Source of the DNA: Picochlorum sp. 'celeri'
Lineage: Eukaryota > Chlorophyta > Trebouxiophyceae
Reading direction: 5' to 3'
DNA length: 64,000 nucleotides
NCBI GenBank assembly: GCA_010909725.1
Contig: JAACMV010000008.1
Coordinates: forward strand, 930,001-994,000
The notes below the pieces were generated by a model. It worked only from the letters and a program-made list of their open reading frames with translations, had not been told where the DNA came from and ran no database searches. The translations under genes were made by a program, and so were the position numbers. Below are positions 1 through 9,928 of this stretch, piece after piece. The first letter of the stretch is position 1. Each line of letters begins with the position of its first letter.

Positions 1-119
1 GAATCCGTATCATATACCTCATGATACCCCACAAGTGCAGTCGTGTAACCCCAAAAACCAAAAAAAAGAAAAAGGTGTTCGAATAAGCGAATAGACCGAC
101 CTCAACCCTTTTCCGAATA

Positions 120-428
120 TCAATCACGTCTCTTGATAAGGCTGTAATATATATGAAGAATATATTTCAGCTTGAGGATGCCCGTGGTCTCATCATCATT
201 GTGTACCACTTCCGATAGTTGTCGATGTCTTTGAAAGAGGCGCGACCTGCAGAATTCAAGTTTTTTCATTTTCGAATTAAGAATAGATGCATGTGCTGAT
301 TTCCCTTTGCTTTCAGCATACCATAATGCAAAATCATATGCATTGAGAGCTATTGTATGGATACATGTTCTGTAGCCTTGTATTGGGTACCCTTGAGCTT
401 GCTTGAGTGACACAAGGCTGTTCGGCAT
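120..428 (-). CDS. Doubtful small ORF, hypothetical
   Basis: An ATG-initiated frame of 102 codons runs away from the STK19-like gene. I recognise no domain. The sequence is rich in Lys, Arg and His and has no signal peptide or membrane segment. Its ATG lies only about 10 bp from the divergent ATG of the next gene, which leaves no room for two promoters. It is therefore either the last part of a spliced gene whose 5' exons are not visible, or a chance frame in upstream DNA. The first 119 bases of the window hold nothing I can name. Confidence 0.15.
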   Translation of the reverse strand: MPNSLVSLKQAQGYPIQGYRTCIHTIALNAYDFALWYAESKGKSAHASILNSKMKKLEFCRSRLFQRHRQLSEVVHNDDETTGILKLKYILHIYYSLIKRRD

Positions 429-437
429 GGATACAGC

Positions 438-1545
438 ATGGCACGTGAAGAAAAACGGTTGCAGGATGCGGAGGGATTAGAAAAATTGTGTAGCGAGGCG
501 GAAGGGGGTCAGGGAAGGAAGAGGATGAAGACTGGCGTGCCAGGGGCACCTGGTGAGTGTCAACAGGCTCCAGCAGTGGATTGGGGTGATGATGAGGTCG
601 AAGAACATGATGCTGTGTGTGATGTTCTTGCTGCGATTCGGCTGTTGAGAAGCGAGTTTCCAATGTGTCCATTTGTGTTGAAGTCGCATGTGTATACTAT
701 TGTGAGGGATAAGACGGATGCTGATGTGCAGTTGGACCATTTACGAAGGACAAACGCGATACGAGTTTTGCATATACCTACAGAATGGGATGACGGATAT
801 GTAGAAACTTCAGAGTATTGCAGCGTGATTCAGAAATGCATGGAGGGGAGCAGTGGGAGATTGAGATCAGTGTTGGAATGGTTCAAGGATGATGTGGTGT
901 CTAGACATACTGCATCGAGTATTGCCGAAGAGGATTTGAAACGAGGGCTCTCAGTCCCGAAGGGAATGGAAGGGTGCGTATGTGTGTTGATGAAAGGCTC
1001 CATGTGTTAGTTCCAAGTGCATGGCAACATAATCATCATGTGCTGGGGTGTGCAACTGGCCCATGACAATCATCTTGCCAAAAATGATGGACACGTGCAT
1101 CGTACACAATAGTCATAGAGCGCACTGGACCATGAGAGAATCATCGTACAGAAGCATGTGATATGATGTGATGGGTGTGTCAGACATGTCTTTGTGCAGG
1201 AAAGGGGTCCGAAGAGGTGTGACAGAGAAGGATATTGATCTGCTGATGCAGCAGTCATTGCTTCAAAGAGATAGCTCGTTGTCATCTCACGGGCAGCGAT
1301 TCGTGTTTTCTCTTCCCGGATCAGGGCATGTTGTGAAATCACTACTTGCTGGCAGGAGAGAACTGCTATCCATTATAAAGAGAAAAAAATATGGGCAGAT
1401 GCTACAGTCAAAAATACAACAAATAAAGCTAAAAAGCTCACAGTTGAATATTGGATGGCATTTAAAAGATTTAATAGGGTCTGGTGTAGTGCATGTAGAA
1501 GACACCACGGTTGGGCCTCTCATACGGGTTGTTCAAGACAGCTAG
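438..1545 (+). CDS. STK19: STK19-like winged-helix protein (two exons)
   Basis: Two exons, 438-973 and 1200-1545, give a 293-residue protein. The 226-nt intron has a GTGCGT donor and a TTGTGCAG acceptor; the two half codons join to a Gly codon and restore one frame. The product matches STK19 (G11) along its length: an acidic N-terminus, an LLRSEFP-like segment near residue 70, and a C-terminal block with FSLPGSGHVVKSLLAGRREL, KKYGQML and HLKDLIGSGVVHVEDTT. STK19 was named a kinase, but the family is now described as tandem winged-helix, DNA-binding proteins acting in transcription-coupled nucleotide excision repair; no kinase motifs are visible here. Human STK19 is about 254 residues, so this copy is slightly longer through its charged N-terminus. 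It converges on Pol eta with 26 bp between stop codons. Confidence 0.8.
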
Positions 1546-1571
1546 CTGATGATTCAATCAAATTCATGTAT

Positions 1572-3164
1572 TCATTTGGGCTGAAAAAATTTTTGAATGC
1601 CCCCCGTTTTTATTCGTTTGGATACTTGCTGATTCTTTTGAGTTATATTTGCTTTCGATTTTTCTAGCCTGTGCAGCATGGATGCTTCTCTCAATAGTTT
1701 TTCCTGCTCCTCGACATTCACACTGTCGAGCAGAGGGCAAGAGATACCATCCTGTTTCTCCTCTACTTTGGAATCTAGATGCATTGAAGTCTTTTGGGCC
1801 GTATTATCATCGCAAGAAGATATTTCCTTTCTTTTGACCTGCGTTAAAAATCTCGTGATTGCCTTGGATTCATTTGGGCATTCAACAAAGTCTGAGGCAC
1901 TTAACGCCAGGCGTACACAAGGCATTGCCTCTGATGCACACCTGGTTTTGAAAATTTCCATAGCTGCCTCCGTCAAAATCTTCTTGCATGGCATCTGGGG
2001 TGGCATCCTTGGCATTGGAGACTGCCTTGTTCTATCTGATGAGAATTGACCAGCCTTCTTCGGCTGCTGCCTGAAATGGACCCCGAGCGTCTTTGGCCTT
2101 CTATTATATGTCTCATAATCCGATTTCATTCTAGGAGCAAGCTCTGCTGCCAAAATAGAAATCCACCGCTCTATCACTGTGATATCGCTTGATGCTGCAA
2201 ACGATTTTGCTGCAAGCATACTTTTTTGCTTCTCTCTCTCCTTCACATCCTCTGAATCCCTTCCCTGTATCATATCATGGACCCAAGAAGATTTCTCAGT
2301 CCCAAACTTTGCAACAAGTGCATTATACGGAATCGAATGAACATCTGCCACGACAAGCTCGCGACCAGAGTCCTCAATGTAACCTTTACAAAGGCTCGCC
2401 AATTCTTCCCCAAATTTGCCCCCCAACAATCGCAATTTTCTGAGTGGCAACTCTGACATTAACTCTTGAACCACTCTAGGCCGTATGAGAGTTTGTTGAT
2501 TGGGCTTATTCTTCGCTGAACCAATTTTAGCCAACAATTTGTTCACTGAAATTCCAGCAGAAGAAGAAAACCCAGTCTTTGTCTGTATCGCTCCACGCAA
2601 TCTCGACGCGATCATCGCACCATATGATAGCCTTTTCTCGATCACATCCAGAGGATCGAGGGACCCTGTCCCATACACAACGCTTCCCCAGGAAAACAAA
2701 GGCTGCCCCTCAGAATCTCTTCCAGGTCTGTCTGCCTCAAACTTTGGCATCTCCAAATCCACCAAATCCGTCACATCAATGTAAACTTCATCAATACTAG
2801 CCTTTTCGATTCTTGAATTAGGCACCTCAGTATGTAGAACATCCAAAATCTCTGCATTTGCCAGTCGATATCGTTCTAAACAAGCCTTTTGAGTCAGTCT
2901 CACCTTGTCCACCGGACCATCGAGGGAATCACCATCTCCAATCGTTTGCACATGAACCAACCTAATATTTGGACAAATTGCCAATGCTTCAGTTGTCCTC
3001 ATATGCCGCGTGACCCCTTGTTCTCTTGCTGGATAGTTTACAGCTATTAAACCATCCCATTGCTGAACTGCGAGTGGCACCTCCCTTGGGATCCCTAATC
3101 TCCTATGTTCTACTTGACAATAGAAACAGTCCAAATCGATGTGCAAAATTATCCGATCGTCCAT
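1572..3164 (-). CDS. POLH: DNA polymerase eta (Y family, translesion synthesis)
   Basis: A 530-residue Y-family polymerase that copies past UV photoproducts. The start is the ATG at 3162-3164. The frame extends about 100 nt further upstream, but without another ATG. Visible motifs are HIDLDCFYCQVE (residues 8-19) and KASIDEVYIDVTD (around 121-133), giving metal-binding Asp10 and the Asp125-Glu126 pair. These are followed by the thumb segment and a little-finger (PAD) domain ending near SASDFVECP. The wording of these motifs fits eta rather than kappa or Rev1. The C-terminus reads TGGIQKFFQPK, a PIP-like PCNA-binding motif with Thr in place of the usual first Gln. I see no C2H2 UBZ ubiquitin-binding finger, which most animal and plant eta proteins carry before the PIP box. 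Confidence 0.88.
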   Translation of the reverse strand: MDDRIILHIDLDCFYCQVEHRRLGIPREVPLAVQQWDGLIAVNYPAREQGVTRHMRTTEALAICPNIRLVHVQTIGDGDSLDGPVDKVRLTQKACLERYRLANAEILDVLHTEVPNSRIEKASIDEVYIDVTDLVDLEMPKFEADRPGRDSEGQPLFSWGSVVYGTGSLDPLDVIEKRLSYGAMIASRLRGAIQTKTGFSSSAGISVNKLLAKIGSAKNKPNQQTLIRPRVVQELMSELPLRKLRLLGGKFGEELASLCKGYIEDSGRELVVADVHSIPYNALVAKFGTEKSSWVHDMIQGRDSEDVKEREKQKSMLAAKSFAASSDITVIERWISILAAELAPRMKSDYETYNRRPKTLGVHFRQQPKKAGQFSSDRTRQSPMPRMPPQMPCKKILTEAAMEIFKTRCASEAMPCVRLALSASDFVECPNESKAITRFLTQVKRKEISSCDDNTAQKTSMHLDSKVEEKQDGISCPLLDSVNVEEQEKLLREASMLHRLEKSKANITQKNQQVSKRIKTGGIQKFFQPK

Positions 3165-3824
3165 GTGGGCGAGCGCAAACGCCTTCAAAATACTGTACAA
3201 TATTTCACTCTGGACAACTCTACTTTGAAAACGCCTACACAGGATGGAATATCCATTCACTGGAATGATACATATCCATTATTCTATTCGATTACAATGA
3301 TAATAATAGTTTTTAATCATGTGACAAGTAAGAACATTTTCATAACTTCATAACGTTGCTGTGAGTTGACCATTAATATTGATGGCCACCTCACCACATG
3401 CATCCTGTTCTTGTTGTTTACTCTGTATCATCATTCATTGCTGTTGAATCAGCACATTTATGTGGACATGCCACTCTTCTTGGACTTTACGATAGTAAAC
3501 GCTTCGGGACAACCCACATACAACTCTGTTCTCACGATAGCGACCTAGACAATGCACAGTATACTACTCTTGTAAAATGAGTGCCTAAGCTCAAAACTCA
3601 AAACCTCGACTGGGGAAAGAAAGCATCCCAGAAATCTCTACCCAAAAATAAAAAAAAACCAGTGGCATCTTTGCATACCCTTCTCACGCAGGTGATGTGC
3701 AAATCCATCAACCCTGCTCCAAAATAATCTATGCAATACGAAATATGGGAATAAAACCCATCGAAGAAAAAAAAGTCCAAAGAGCTTGCATGTAATTTGC
3801 GGCGTTGCTCGCAAAAGAATGCTA
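3165..3824. other. Intergenic: Pol eta upstream region and cyclin 3' flank
   Basis: 660 bp without a credible gene. The part next to 3164 should hold the Pol eta promoter and 5' leader, and the part next to 3825 the cyclin 3' UTR. It is AT-rich with short A and T runs. Frames of about 60 codons occur on the plus strand, but they are low-complexity and resemble no family I know. I find no tRNA, snRNA or repeat. Confidence 0.5.
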
Positions 3825-4670
3825 TTATGCATCTGTATCCAGAATGGGTCCCAATCTCCATTCAAGTTTAGACAAGCATCGAGCCTCCAAGTCACAAGCG
3901 GTTTCCTCCGAGACGTAGGAATCAAGCATAGAAAACAAAAGTGCACTGAGAAGTCTCTTGTACTTGATGCGATCAGCGAACTTTGCTGCAATGTAAATGC
4001 ATGTTGTGTAAATGACCAGTAGGCCTGTATTGGTGGGTGAGTACACAGCTCTCATCCGTGTCTGCACATCCCCATTTTTCTCATTATAAGTCTGTACAAA
4101 CCATCCTGTTTCACGAGCTGCAGCCTTCATGGAAGGCTTCTTCTCCAACAGGCGCTGAAAGTATGATGCCCCAAGAGCCACAGATATCGCATCAATGTCG
4201 CAATAATCGAAAATTGGGAGCATTGGACAGCTGTAGTCAACTGGAATAAACTCTCCCGTACCGGGCAATTTGCACTTGGAAATACTGTCGTTCGCCTTGT
4301 CGATGTTCTGGCAAAGCACCGCATGGGGGCGCACCTGCCCTGGCATCCATGACTGCAGGTGGCGGATACACTTGTGGATGAACGCTTCTCTTTCGCTCTC
4401 TCGAGCAGAAACTGGGTGTAAAATAGATCGTGGACTGCCATAGAATGCCTCAGTTGTATCCACAGAGCTCGAATCCGACATCAAGCTCACCATCTCGGTG
4501 TCACCACTTGCTTCAATTGGAACTCCGTTGACTGAAGGCACCACCTTGAATGCCTTCTGCGACAAAGGCGCCCCATCTTCCGATTCGCAGCACACGTGCA
4601 CCTTCTCCCCCATTTTATTCTCCCGACAGGTCGAATCTTCAGGCTTTCGCTTGTTCAGCAAGAACCTCAT
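3825..4670 (-). CDS. Cyclin-box protein, single fold
   Basis: A 281-residue protein starting at the ATG at 4668-4670. The C-terminal half carries a cyclin box: helices with VIYTTCIYIAAKFADRIKYK, then LLFSMLDSYVSEETACDLEARCLSKLEWRLGPIL, where the LE...LSKLEWRL segment matches the usual cyclin helix-5 pattern. The protein ends about eight residues after WRL, so it has only one cyclin fold and lacks the second, C-terminal fold of A/B/D cyclins. The first 150 residues are Ser- and charge-rich with possible phosphorylation sites and no recognisable destruction box. It should bind a CDK-like partner, but the subtype cannot be assigned; a P/U-type or algal-specific cyclin is possible. Confidence 0.62.
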   Translation of the reverse strand: MRFLLNKRKPEDSTCRENKMGEKVHVCCESEDGAPLSQKAFKVVPSVNGVPIEASGDTEMVSLMSDSSSVDTTEAFYGSPRSILHPVSARESEREAFIHKCIRHLQSWMPGQVRPHAVLCQNIDKANDSISKCKLPGTGEFIPVDYSCPMLPIFDYCDIDAISVALGASYFQRLLEKKPSMKAAARETGWFVQTYNEKNGDVQTRMRAVYSPTNTGLLVIYTTCIYIAAKFADRIKYKRLLSALLFSMLDSYVSEETACDLEARCLSKLEWRLGPILDTDA

Positions 4671-6263
4671 CCTCGTACCAAATCTACTCTAGACTGAGAT
4701 GTGGATTTCAATACCAACACGTCCCTGATGAATAGCAGTAGAAAAACCAGATTTTTCATACAAAATAAAGGCTGCACCTGATGAAATGAAATATGCTCCT
4801 CCTTTCAAAGAGAACAGTGCAAAATAAGAAAACCCTGGAGAGACTCAAACACCCATCCAAGGACTCCAGATCTGTATGCCTATGTGGTATCTACGGCTGG
4901 ATGGCAACGACCTACACAACTATCTCCTTCCCTACAGCGACACACCCATGTCAAACGTGCGTTCAAAATGTAGACAGACTAATTCGAGGCACTCGCGAGG
5001 GTTGCGTCCAAGGGCACGAGGATCCGCGATGCGGGCACCAGAACCCAATTCCGCCTCCGATATTCCCTCAATGTACAATATAGAATAAATAAGACCCCCT
5101 ACACATGCGTATAGGGCATGTGATGGAGACCTAACCCTCCCACGACAGGGGTTGATGATGCGGCCCTCGATTTGAAACAACCCCAACTGAAACCACGGAC
5201 GTACAACTAGAATTCCAAGAATGGAAAAACAATGCCTCACTATCCTATATAAAATATGAGAATTCATTTATACCAATCCCACCCATCTCCCGCCCACTCT
5301 AGTACATCCATCAGAGAATCTACAGATGAGGAGGCGCCAAGGGGTTTTGCATGGGGCGCTCTCTCAAGATATGGGCACCTGCCATCCACACGGTTTGGTT
5401 GCTACACCCTCCTCCTCATTCACCACATAGTTTTTTCATCAATGTGTTTCTATACATCTAGGATAGGGCACTCACAGATACGATGACAGGAGCAGCATGC
5501 CTCGAACTGCATGATGCTCTCTGCAGCTTATTATCTGATCAGAGATCTCCCTAAAGAAGAGAGAGAGAGAGAGAGAGAGCGCCACCCTGAGGGCGGGATA
5601 TCGGTGCGCGCGCACACACGTCCGCCATACCCACCCTCAACACCCCCAAATGGTTTCTTGGAGATGAATTCTATGCATATGTTCCACCAATGAATTCCCT
5701 ACCTCCCTCAATCCCGTCATCTTGGAGCGGGCTCTGCTGGTTGGTAGGAGCCTCTACGATGCTCACGCCGCAACCCTCAATTCCCCTTCCCCCGAGGCCA
5801 AACCCACCCGTTGGTAGCAAAACCCGATATATAACATACCTGTGATAAAATTATTGAGCGCACGATGCAGATGACGCAGCAAAAGGTGTTTCCCGCTCGG
5901 CGTGGATCGTCCAACCTTTGATGCTCTCGTACGGTTTAAGGATCCTATTTAGAGTTCACTCCAAAATGGGATGCAATTATCTACTGCTACTGAATTATTT
6001 GCAATTTTACTTTGGGTGGAGGGGGTATCTCGACCCACTTGGTCAAATCATTCGAAATTTCCAATACCGTTGAATTACGAATTTGGAAATGCTCGAGTGG
6101 GAACTCGGCCGGAGAGGACCCTCTTCCATGCCGAGGATGGAGGCCTCAGCACTACGGGGTTTGGGCTCCGCGGTGACGCTGAGGCAATTCATTCTGTGCG
6201 ATAGATGTGGTAGCACTGAAGGTTTGCTCATATTCTTACACGATGCTTGCAGTCTGTATCCAT
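4671..6263. other. Gene-poor stretch of about 1.6 kb
   Basis: This is the longest stretch without a credible gene and stands out in so compact a window. Frames of 60-110 codons occur on both strands, but they are Pro-, Ser- and His-rich and match nothing I recognise. There is a (GA)n tract at about 5558-5579, a 12-bp palindrome GTGCGCGCGCAC at 5604-5615, and an 8-bp inverted repeat GCCTCAGC/GCTGAGGC at 6143-6150 and 6178-6185. Parts of 5.6-6.2 kb look more GC-rich than the surroundings. A structured non-coding RNA or a decayed gene is possible. I could not recognise tRNA, 5S, U-snRNA, SRP or RNase P signatures. Confidence 0.5.
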
Positions 6264-7673
6264 TTATTCATCATCCAGAGGCACGGCATTGCCCTGTGCA
6301 TCATCATCATCATCGTCATCATCGTCATAGATGAATACGCCACCTCGGTGGAATCGGTCCAATGATGCCTGCAATTCCCTCTCGTTTGGCTCAGGGATGT
6401 TCTCTAAACTGTCAAGGAATGCATTGAACTGATGCTGGGTTGTGTACATTTCGCTCTCTGAGGAACTATCATCATATAGAGTCTCATATCCCAGTTTTTC
6501 TCCTGAGAACAGTTGCCTGTTTGCTGGGTCAAAACCATACGTCCAATTGCTCTGTTTTGAAAAGTCAGCATAAAATCCTGGTAGGGGATGGCCGGTGATG
6601 CATACTCTACCAAGGCAGGTATAGTACTTGTTGTCAATTTCTTGGCGAGAATTTCTGCCTATCAGATCTATCCGTAGATAGCCACCAATGCAAAGTATTC
6701 CAGGTATATCAAAGCTCTGTAATTCGTCTTCATTTCGTATGTCGTATTGTGGACTCGTCCATGTGGCCGTGGCCTCATCCCATTGGCCAGCAGGTACTGC
6801 TGCAGTATCATTTGATCTGGAACGAATCCGTGCGACTATTTCCTGGGCTTGAGCATCTACATCTGCACTATTTTCATTTCTTTTTCTATATGTTTCCATT
6901 AATACCGTTTTTGAGAGAGTGACACAGGCCCCATCAATGCCCAGGTCAGCAGCAGCAAGATCCACTTGCTGCATTGGGTTTAGCTTGGTGTGGTGTCTAA
7001 ACATGGGAATTCCGCCAATTCTAAACTGTATCTTCTTAGAGCCGTAAATAGGAAATTCATCTTGGAACCATGCCTGGAATGGTCTCACAGAGATTGATTT
7101 GATGACACATACTGGCATATCCAATGCAAATGCCAGAGATTCTCCACTACTCTCATCATCACTACCGACAGACGACCAGTATGAAAACCCCCGTAAGCTT
7201 TTGACAATTGGAGAAAGTACATTGTCGAGGTTTTCATGATTATTATCGTATGATGTGGCACAGAGTGGCCACATCCTCAGCCGAGCCTTGTCACCCCCCC
7301 ATGACAACAATTTTGCGACATACTTTTCTATGGCTGCGCGGCATGGTACGAGTGATGAATCATCTTGCGTACTATGTGTCATACACGGTGAATTTTTCTG
7401 TGTAGGGCAATCAGAATAGGACAAACCATCTAGCAGGGCTCCTATATTCTTCACCTCTTTGGTGATACTATTCCAACAACTGCAACCTGTTATAACTCTT
7501 CGAATGCGTATGCAAGTCAACTCAAATGCAGAAAGATCTTCTACTCTATTCAAAAATGTACATATATGTGCAATGGAGTCATCCTGCGGTGCAGTACGAC
7601 ATGTTCGTCTTCATATAGTGCACTGAAAACGGAAATTCTGCATCAAACGTACCGATAAATCCAAGATATTCAT
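6264..7673 (-). CDS. F-box protein, plant At4g00755-like
   Basis: Two exons on the minus strand: a 21-nt first exon (7653-7673, coding MNILDLS) and 6264-7583. They are separated by a 69-nt intron with GTACGT donor and CCGCAG acceptor. Splicing creates the F-box start LDLSDDSIAHICTFLNRVED, which would be broken without the intron; the main frame has no ATG of its own. The 446-residue product continues with a domain seen in land-plant F-box proteins of the At4g00755 type, with FSYWSSVGSDDESS, VRPFQAWFQDEFPIYGSKKI and a later LCIGGYLRIDLIGR block. F-box proteins bring substrates to SCF ubiquitin ligases through SKP1; the substrate is unknown. The C-terminus has a run of nine Asp residues made by GAT/GAC repeats at 6303-6330. 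The gene diverges from TCF25 across 170 bp. Confidence 0.75.
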
Positions 7674-7843
7674 CATTAAGATATTCTAATTGAATATGGA
7701 TTGCCGTATGGCATTTGAAAAGCCTTGTGATCTGTCCCAGTGGGACAGCGTTTCTTATTTTGATAATTCTCGAGCGAGTCACGGCGGAATTCCGTCATGT
7801 CATCATCGAATGCAGTGCTATACTCCAAATTATATTCCATAAA

Positions 7844-9814
7844 ATGGGTGGTAGACAGTTGCAGAAGCTGCTAAAGGAGCGAGAGAGTCTGCTGAAGGTA
7901 GAGGAAGATGAGCAGGACCAAAGCTCTCCTGCTGCTCAGTCTCCACTGAGTAGTGCATCATCTGATGACGTAGGTGGCACGGTGTTCAACCCATTCAGTT
8001 TATTGACTGGGGATGAGGAGCATTCAGAGCCGGAAGCGTGTGAAGAGGAAGAGGAGGAGGAGGAGGAGGAGGAACTGACTGTTCAAGGCACCCACAAAGC
8101 CAAGAAGACTAAGAGGAAGAAGAAAAAGGCGTCGCTGGCATTTAAATCAACTGCAGAGGCTGGAGGTAGTGAGGAGAAGGAAGAAGAAGATCTTGAAAAA
8201 GTTTTCCGAGAGCTAAATATCGAAATGCCAGTCAAATGTGAGGATACTGCTACTTCATCAAACAGTAAAAGAGGTGATCTTCTACAAATTCAGTCCAAAT
8301 ATCTTCGGGCTGAGGAGGAGTTGAAACGCTTGTTCGGATCTGACGTGACACGTGAATCAAGAAGTGAACGAGAACTCTCTAACGGGGATGGGTTCTCAGG
8401 GGCGAGCAGGAGGATCCGTCGCTTGGCTGCCCGTGGATTGATCAGGCAGCACGAACTCCGAGACGGACTCCTTATCCATCCAAGGAATACATGGCCCGCG
8501 TTTCGAATTGATGATCTTAAATTGACACAGACGGGCACAAGTCCTGACGGAAAGGCAATTATGACATATATTGGATCCCAGTTTTATGAGTCTGTGCAAG
8601 CCAAATTCGCCGAGTGCCAGGCATCATTCAATCCTAGGATGCTGATGGGATTGTTACAAGCCTATCCGTATCATGTAGATGGTCTTTTGACGATGGCAGA
8701 CGTATATAGATCCACAGGTGATGGAGCCTACTCCGATGAGTTGATAGAAAAAGCATTGTACATCCTAGAGCGAGGTTGGCCTAGAACATTTATAAATTCA
8801 ATCAATACTGGGCCAGGGATCCATGTTCCGTACGAGAATCATAATAAATCATTCTTTCGCTGTCTAATGAGATATATCCAGATACTTGGAAAGCGAGGGC
8901 TGCACAGGAGTGCATTGGAAATTTCAAAGCTGATGCTCTCATTGAATTCGCACGATCCATGTGGCATTCTCTTCACAATTGATTACTACGCCCTGAGGTG
9001 CAAAAAGTATGATTTCTTGCATCAGATGTCCCAAGAATATGACGACGGGGGAATCGCAATCATGCCAAACATTGTATATTCTGTTGCATTGGCAAGGTTT
9101 TATCAAGAGCTGGATGCTGGGCAAAATGGCCATGCCAATGAGAATAGAGATACATCGGCTGAAAATTTGTTGATGAAAGCTATAATGATACATCCCGAGG
9201 TACTCGTCAAGCTTCAAAAGAAGTTACAAGAGGATGTCAAGGTTGCTATCTCACATTCTTGGGAAGAGGTACTACAGATGGATCCATTCGGGTCTGCTAC
9301 TGCTGAAGCACTGGCTGAGAACGCTTCTTTGGAAAGAATTGTAGATATTTTCATCGAAAGGCACCATTTGCTTTGGAAATCATCCGCTGTCCAGGATTTT
9401 ATGCTGAGAGCAGCAAAGAGAGTGGCATATGCAGCAACAGATCCATCAGACGTGCAGAGACAAAAATTACCTTTTGGTCTCGCCATCGACGATTGGACAA
9501 GTATGAGGAAACAAGCATTTCCTGCAAGTGAAGAAAATTCCTACAATCATCTCCATGTTCATGATTTCTCAGATTCGGTTGCTGCATTACCCCCAGAAGA
9601 AGTGCAAGATGCTCTTCAACAGCATCCTGATCCAATGGACGACTTACAGCCACATGAAATGGAGGCTATTCTGGCGAACGCCATGCAAGATGGCCAGATC
9701 GAAAATCTCGAAGATACTGGTGCTTTGGCAGGATTTCTTAGAAGCCTGCTTCCATGGGTCAATGCTGGTCAGGTGCCTTCATATTCTGACGAGGACGAAG
9801 AGCCTGCTTCTTGA
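7844..9814 (+). CDS. TCF25: TCF25/Rqc1-like protein
   Basis: A 656-residue protein. I chose the ATG at 7844 (MGGRQLQKLLKERE) because it matches the usual basic, Leu-rich N-terminus of the family; the frame continues upstream but without an ATG. Acidic Glu-rich and Lys-rich stretches (about residues 60-110) are followed by the conserved body: HPRNTWPAFRIDDL, FNPRMLMGLLQAYPYHVDGLLTMADVYRSTGD, a helical repeat region with SFFRCLMRYIQILGKRGLHRSALE, and a C-terminus with LPWVNAG. In yeast, Rqc1, and in animals TCF25, act with Listerin/Ltn1 in the ribosome quality control complex that ubiquitinates stalled nascent chains. That role is transferred from the family. No breaks are seen, in contrast to the genes just downstream. 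Confidence 0.85.
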   Translation: MGGRQLQKLLKERESLLKVEEDEQDQSSPAAQSPLSSASSDDVGGTVFNPFSLLTGDEEHSEPEACEEEEEEEEEEELTVQGTHKAKKTKRKKKKASLAFKSTAEAGGSEEKEEEDLEKVFRELNIEMPVKCEDTATSSNSKRGDLLQIQSKYLRAEEELKRLFGSDVTRESRSERELSNGDGFSGASRRIRRLAARGLIRQHELRDGLLIHPRNTWPAFRIDDLKLTQTGTSPDGKAIMTYIGSQFYESVQAKFAECQASFNPRMLMGLLQAYPYHVDGLLTMADVYRSTGDGAYSDELIEKALYILERGWPRTFINSINTGPGIHVPYENHNKSFFRCLMRYIQILGKRGLHRSALEISKLMLSLNSHDPCGILFTIDYYALRCKKYDFLHQMSQEYDDGGIAIMPNIVYSVALARFYQELDAGQNGHANENRDTSAENLLMKAIMIHPEVLVKLQKKLQEDVKVAISHSWEEVLQMDPFGSATAEALAENASLERIVDIFIERHHLLWKSSAVQDFMLRAAKRVAYAATDPSDVQRQKLPFGLAIDDWTSMRKQAFPASEENSYNHLHVHDFSDSVAALPPEEVQDALQQHPDPMDDLQPHEMEAILANAMQDGQIENLEDTGALAGFLRSLLPWVNAGQVPSYSDEDEEPAS

Positions 9815-9928
9815 TGCAGAAATATTTAATGAAATTTTGGTCGGTCACCTGTGGATATTCGTCTGTGTAAACATTCAGACTCGCAACCTCCAACTGGTGA
9901 GTGAACAAACGCTGTGGTTGAACCACAA

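Noticed and set aside
31..70. A-rich stretch near the window start as a retroelement poly(A) tail
   Set aside because: Short, without target duplication or reverse-transcriptase frame nearby.
3165..3260. N-terminal extension of Pol eta as a mitochondrial presequence
   Set aside because: The extension opens with GTG and has no ATG of its own; the ATG at 3164 gives the family-typical start.
5558..5579. (GA)n tract as a functional GAGA element
   Set aside because: Simple microsatellite in a gene-free area; nothing supports a function. The same holds for the (CT)n tract at 60942-60958.
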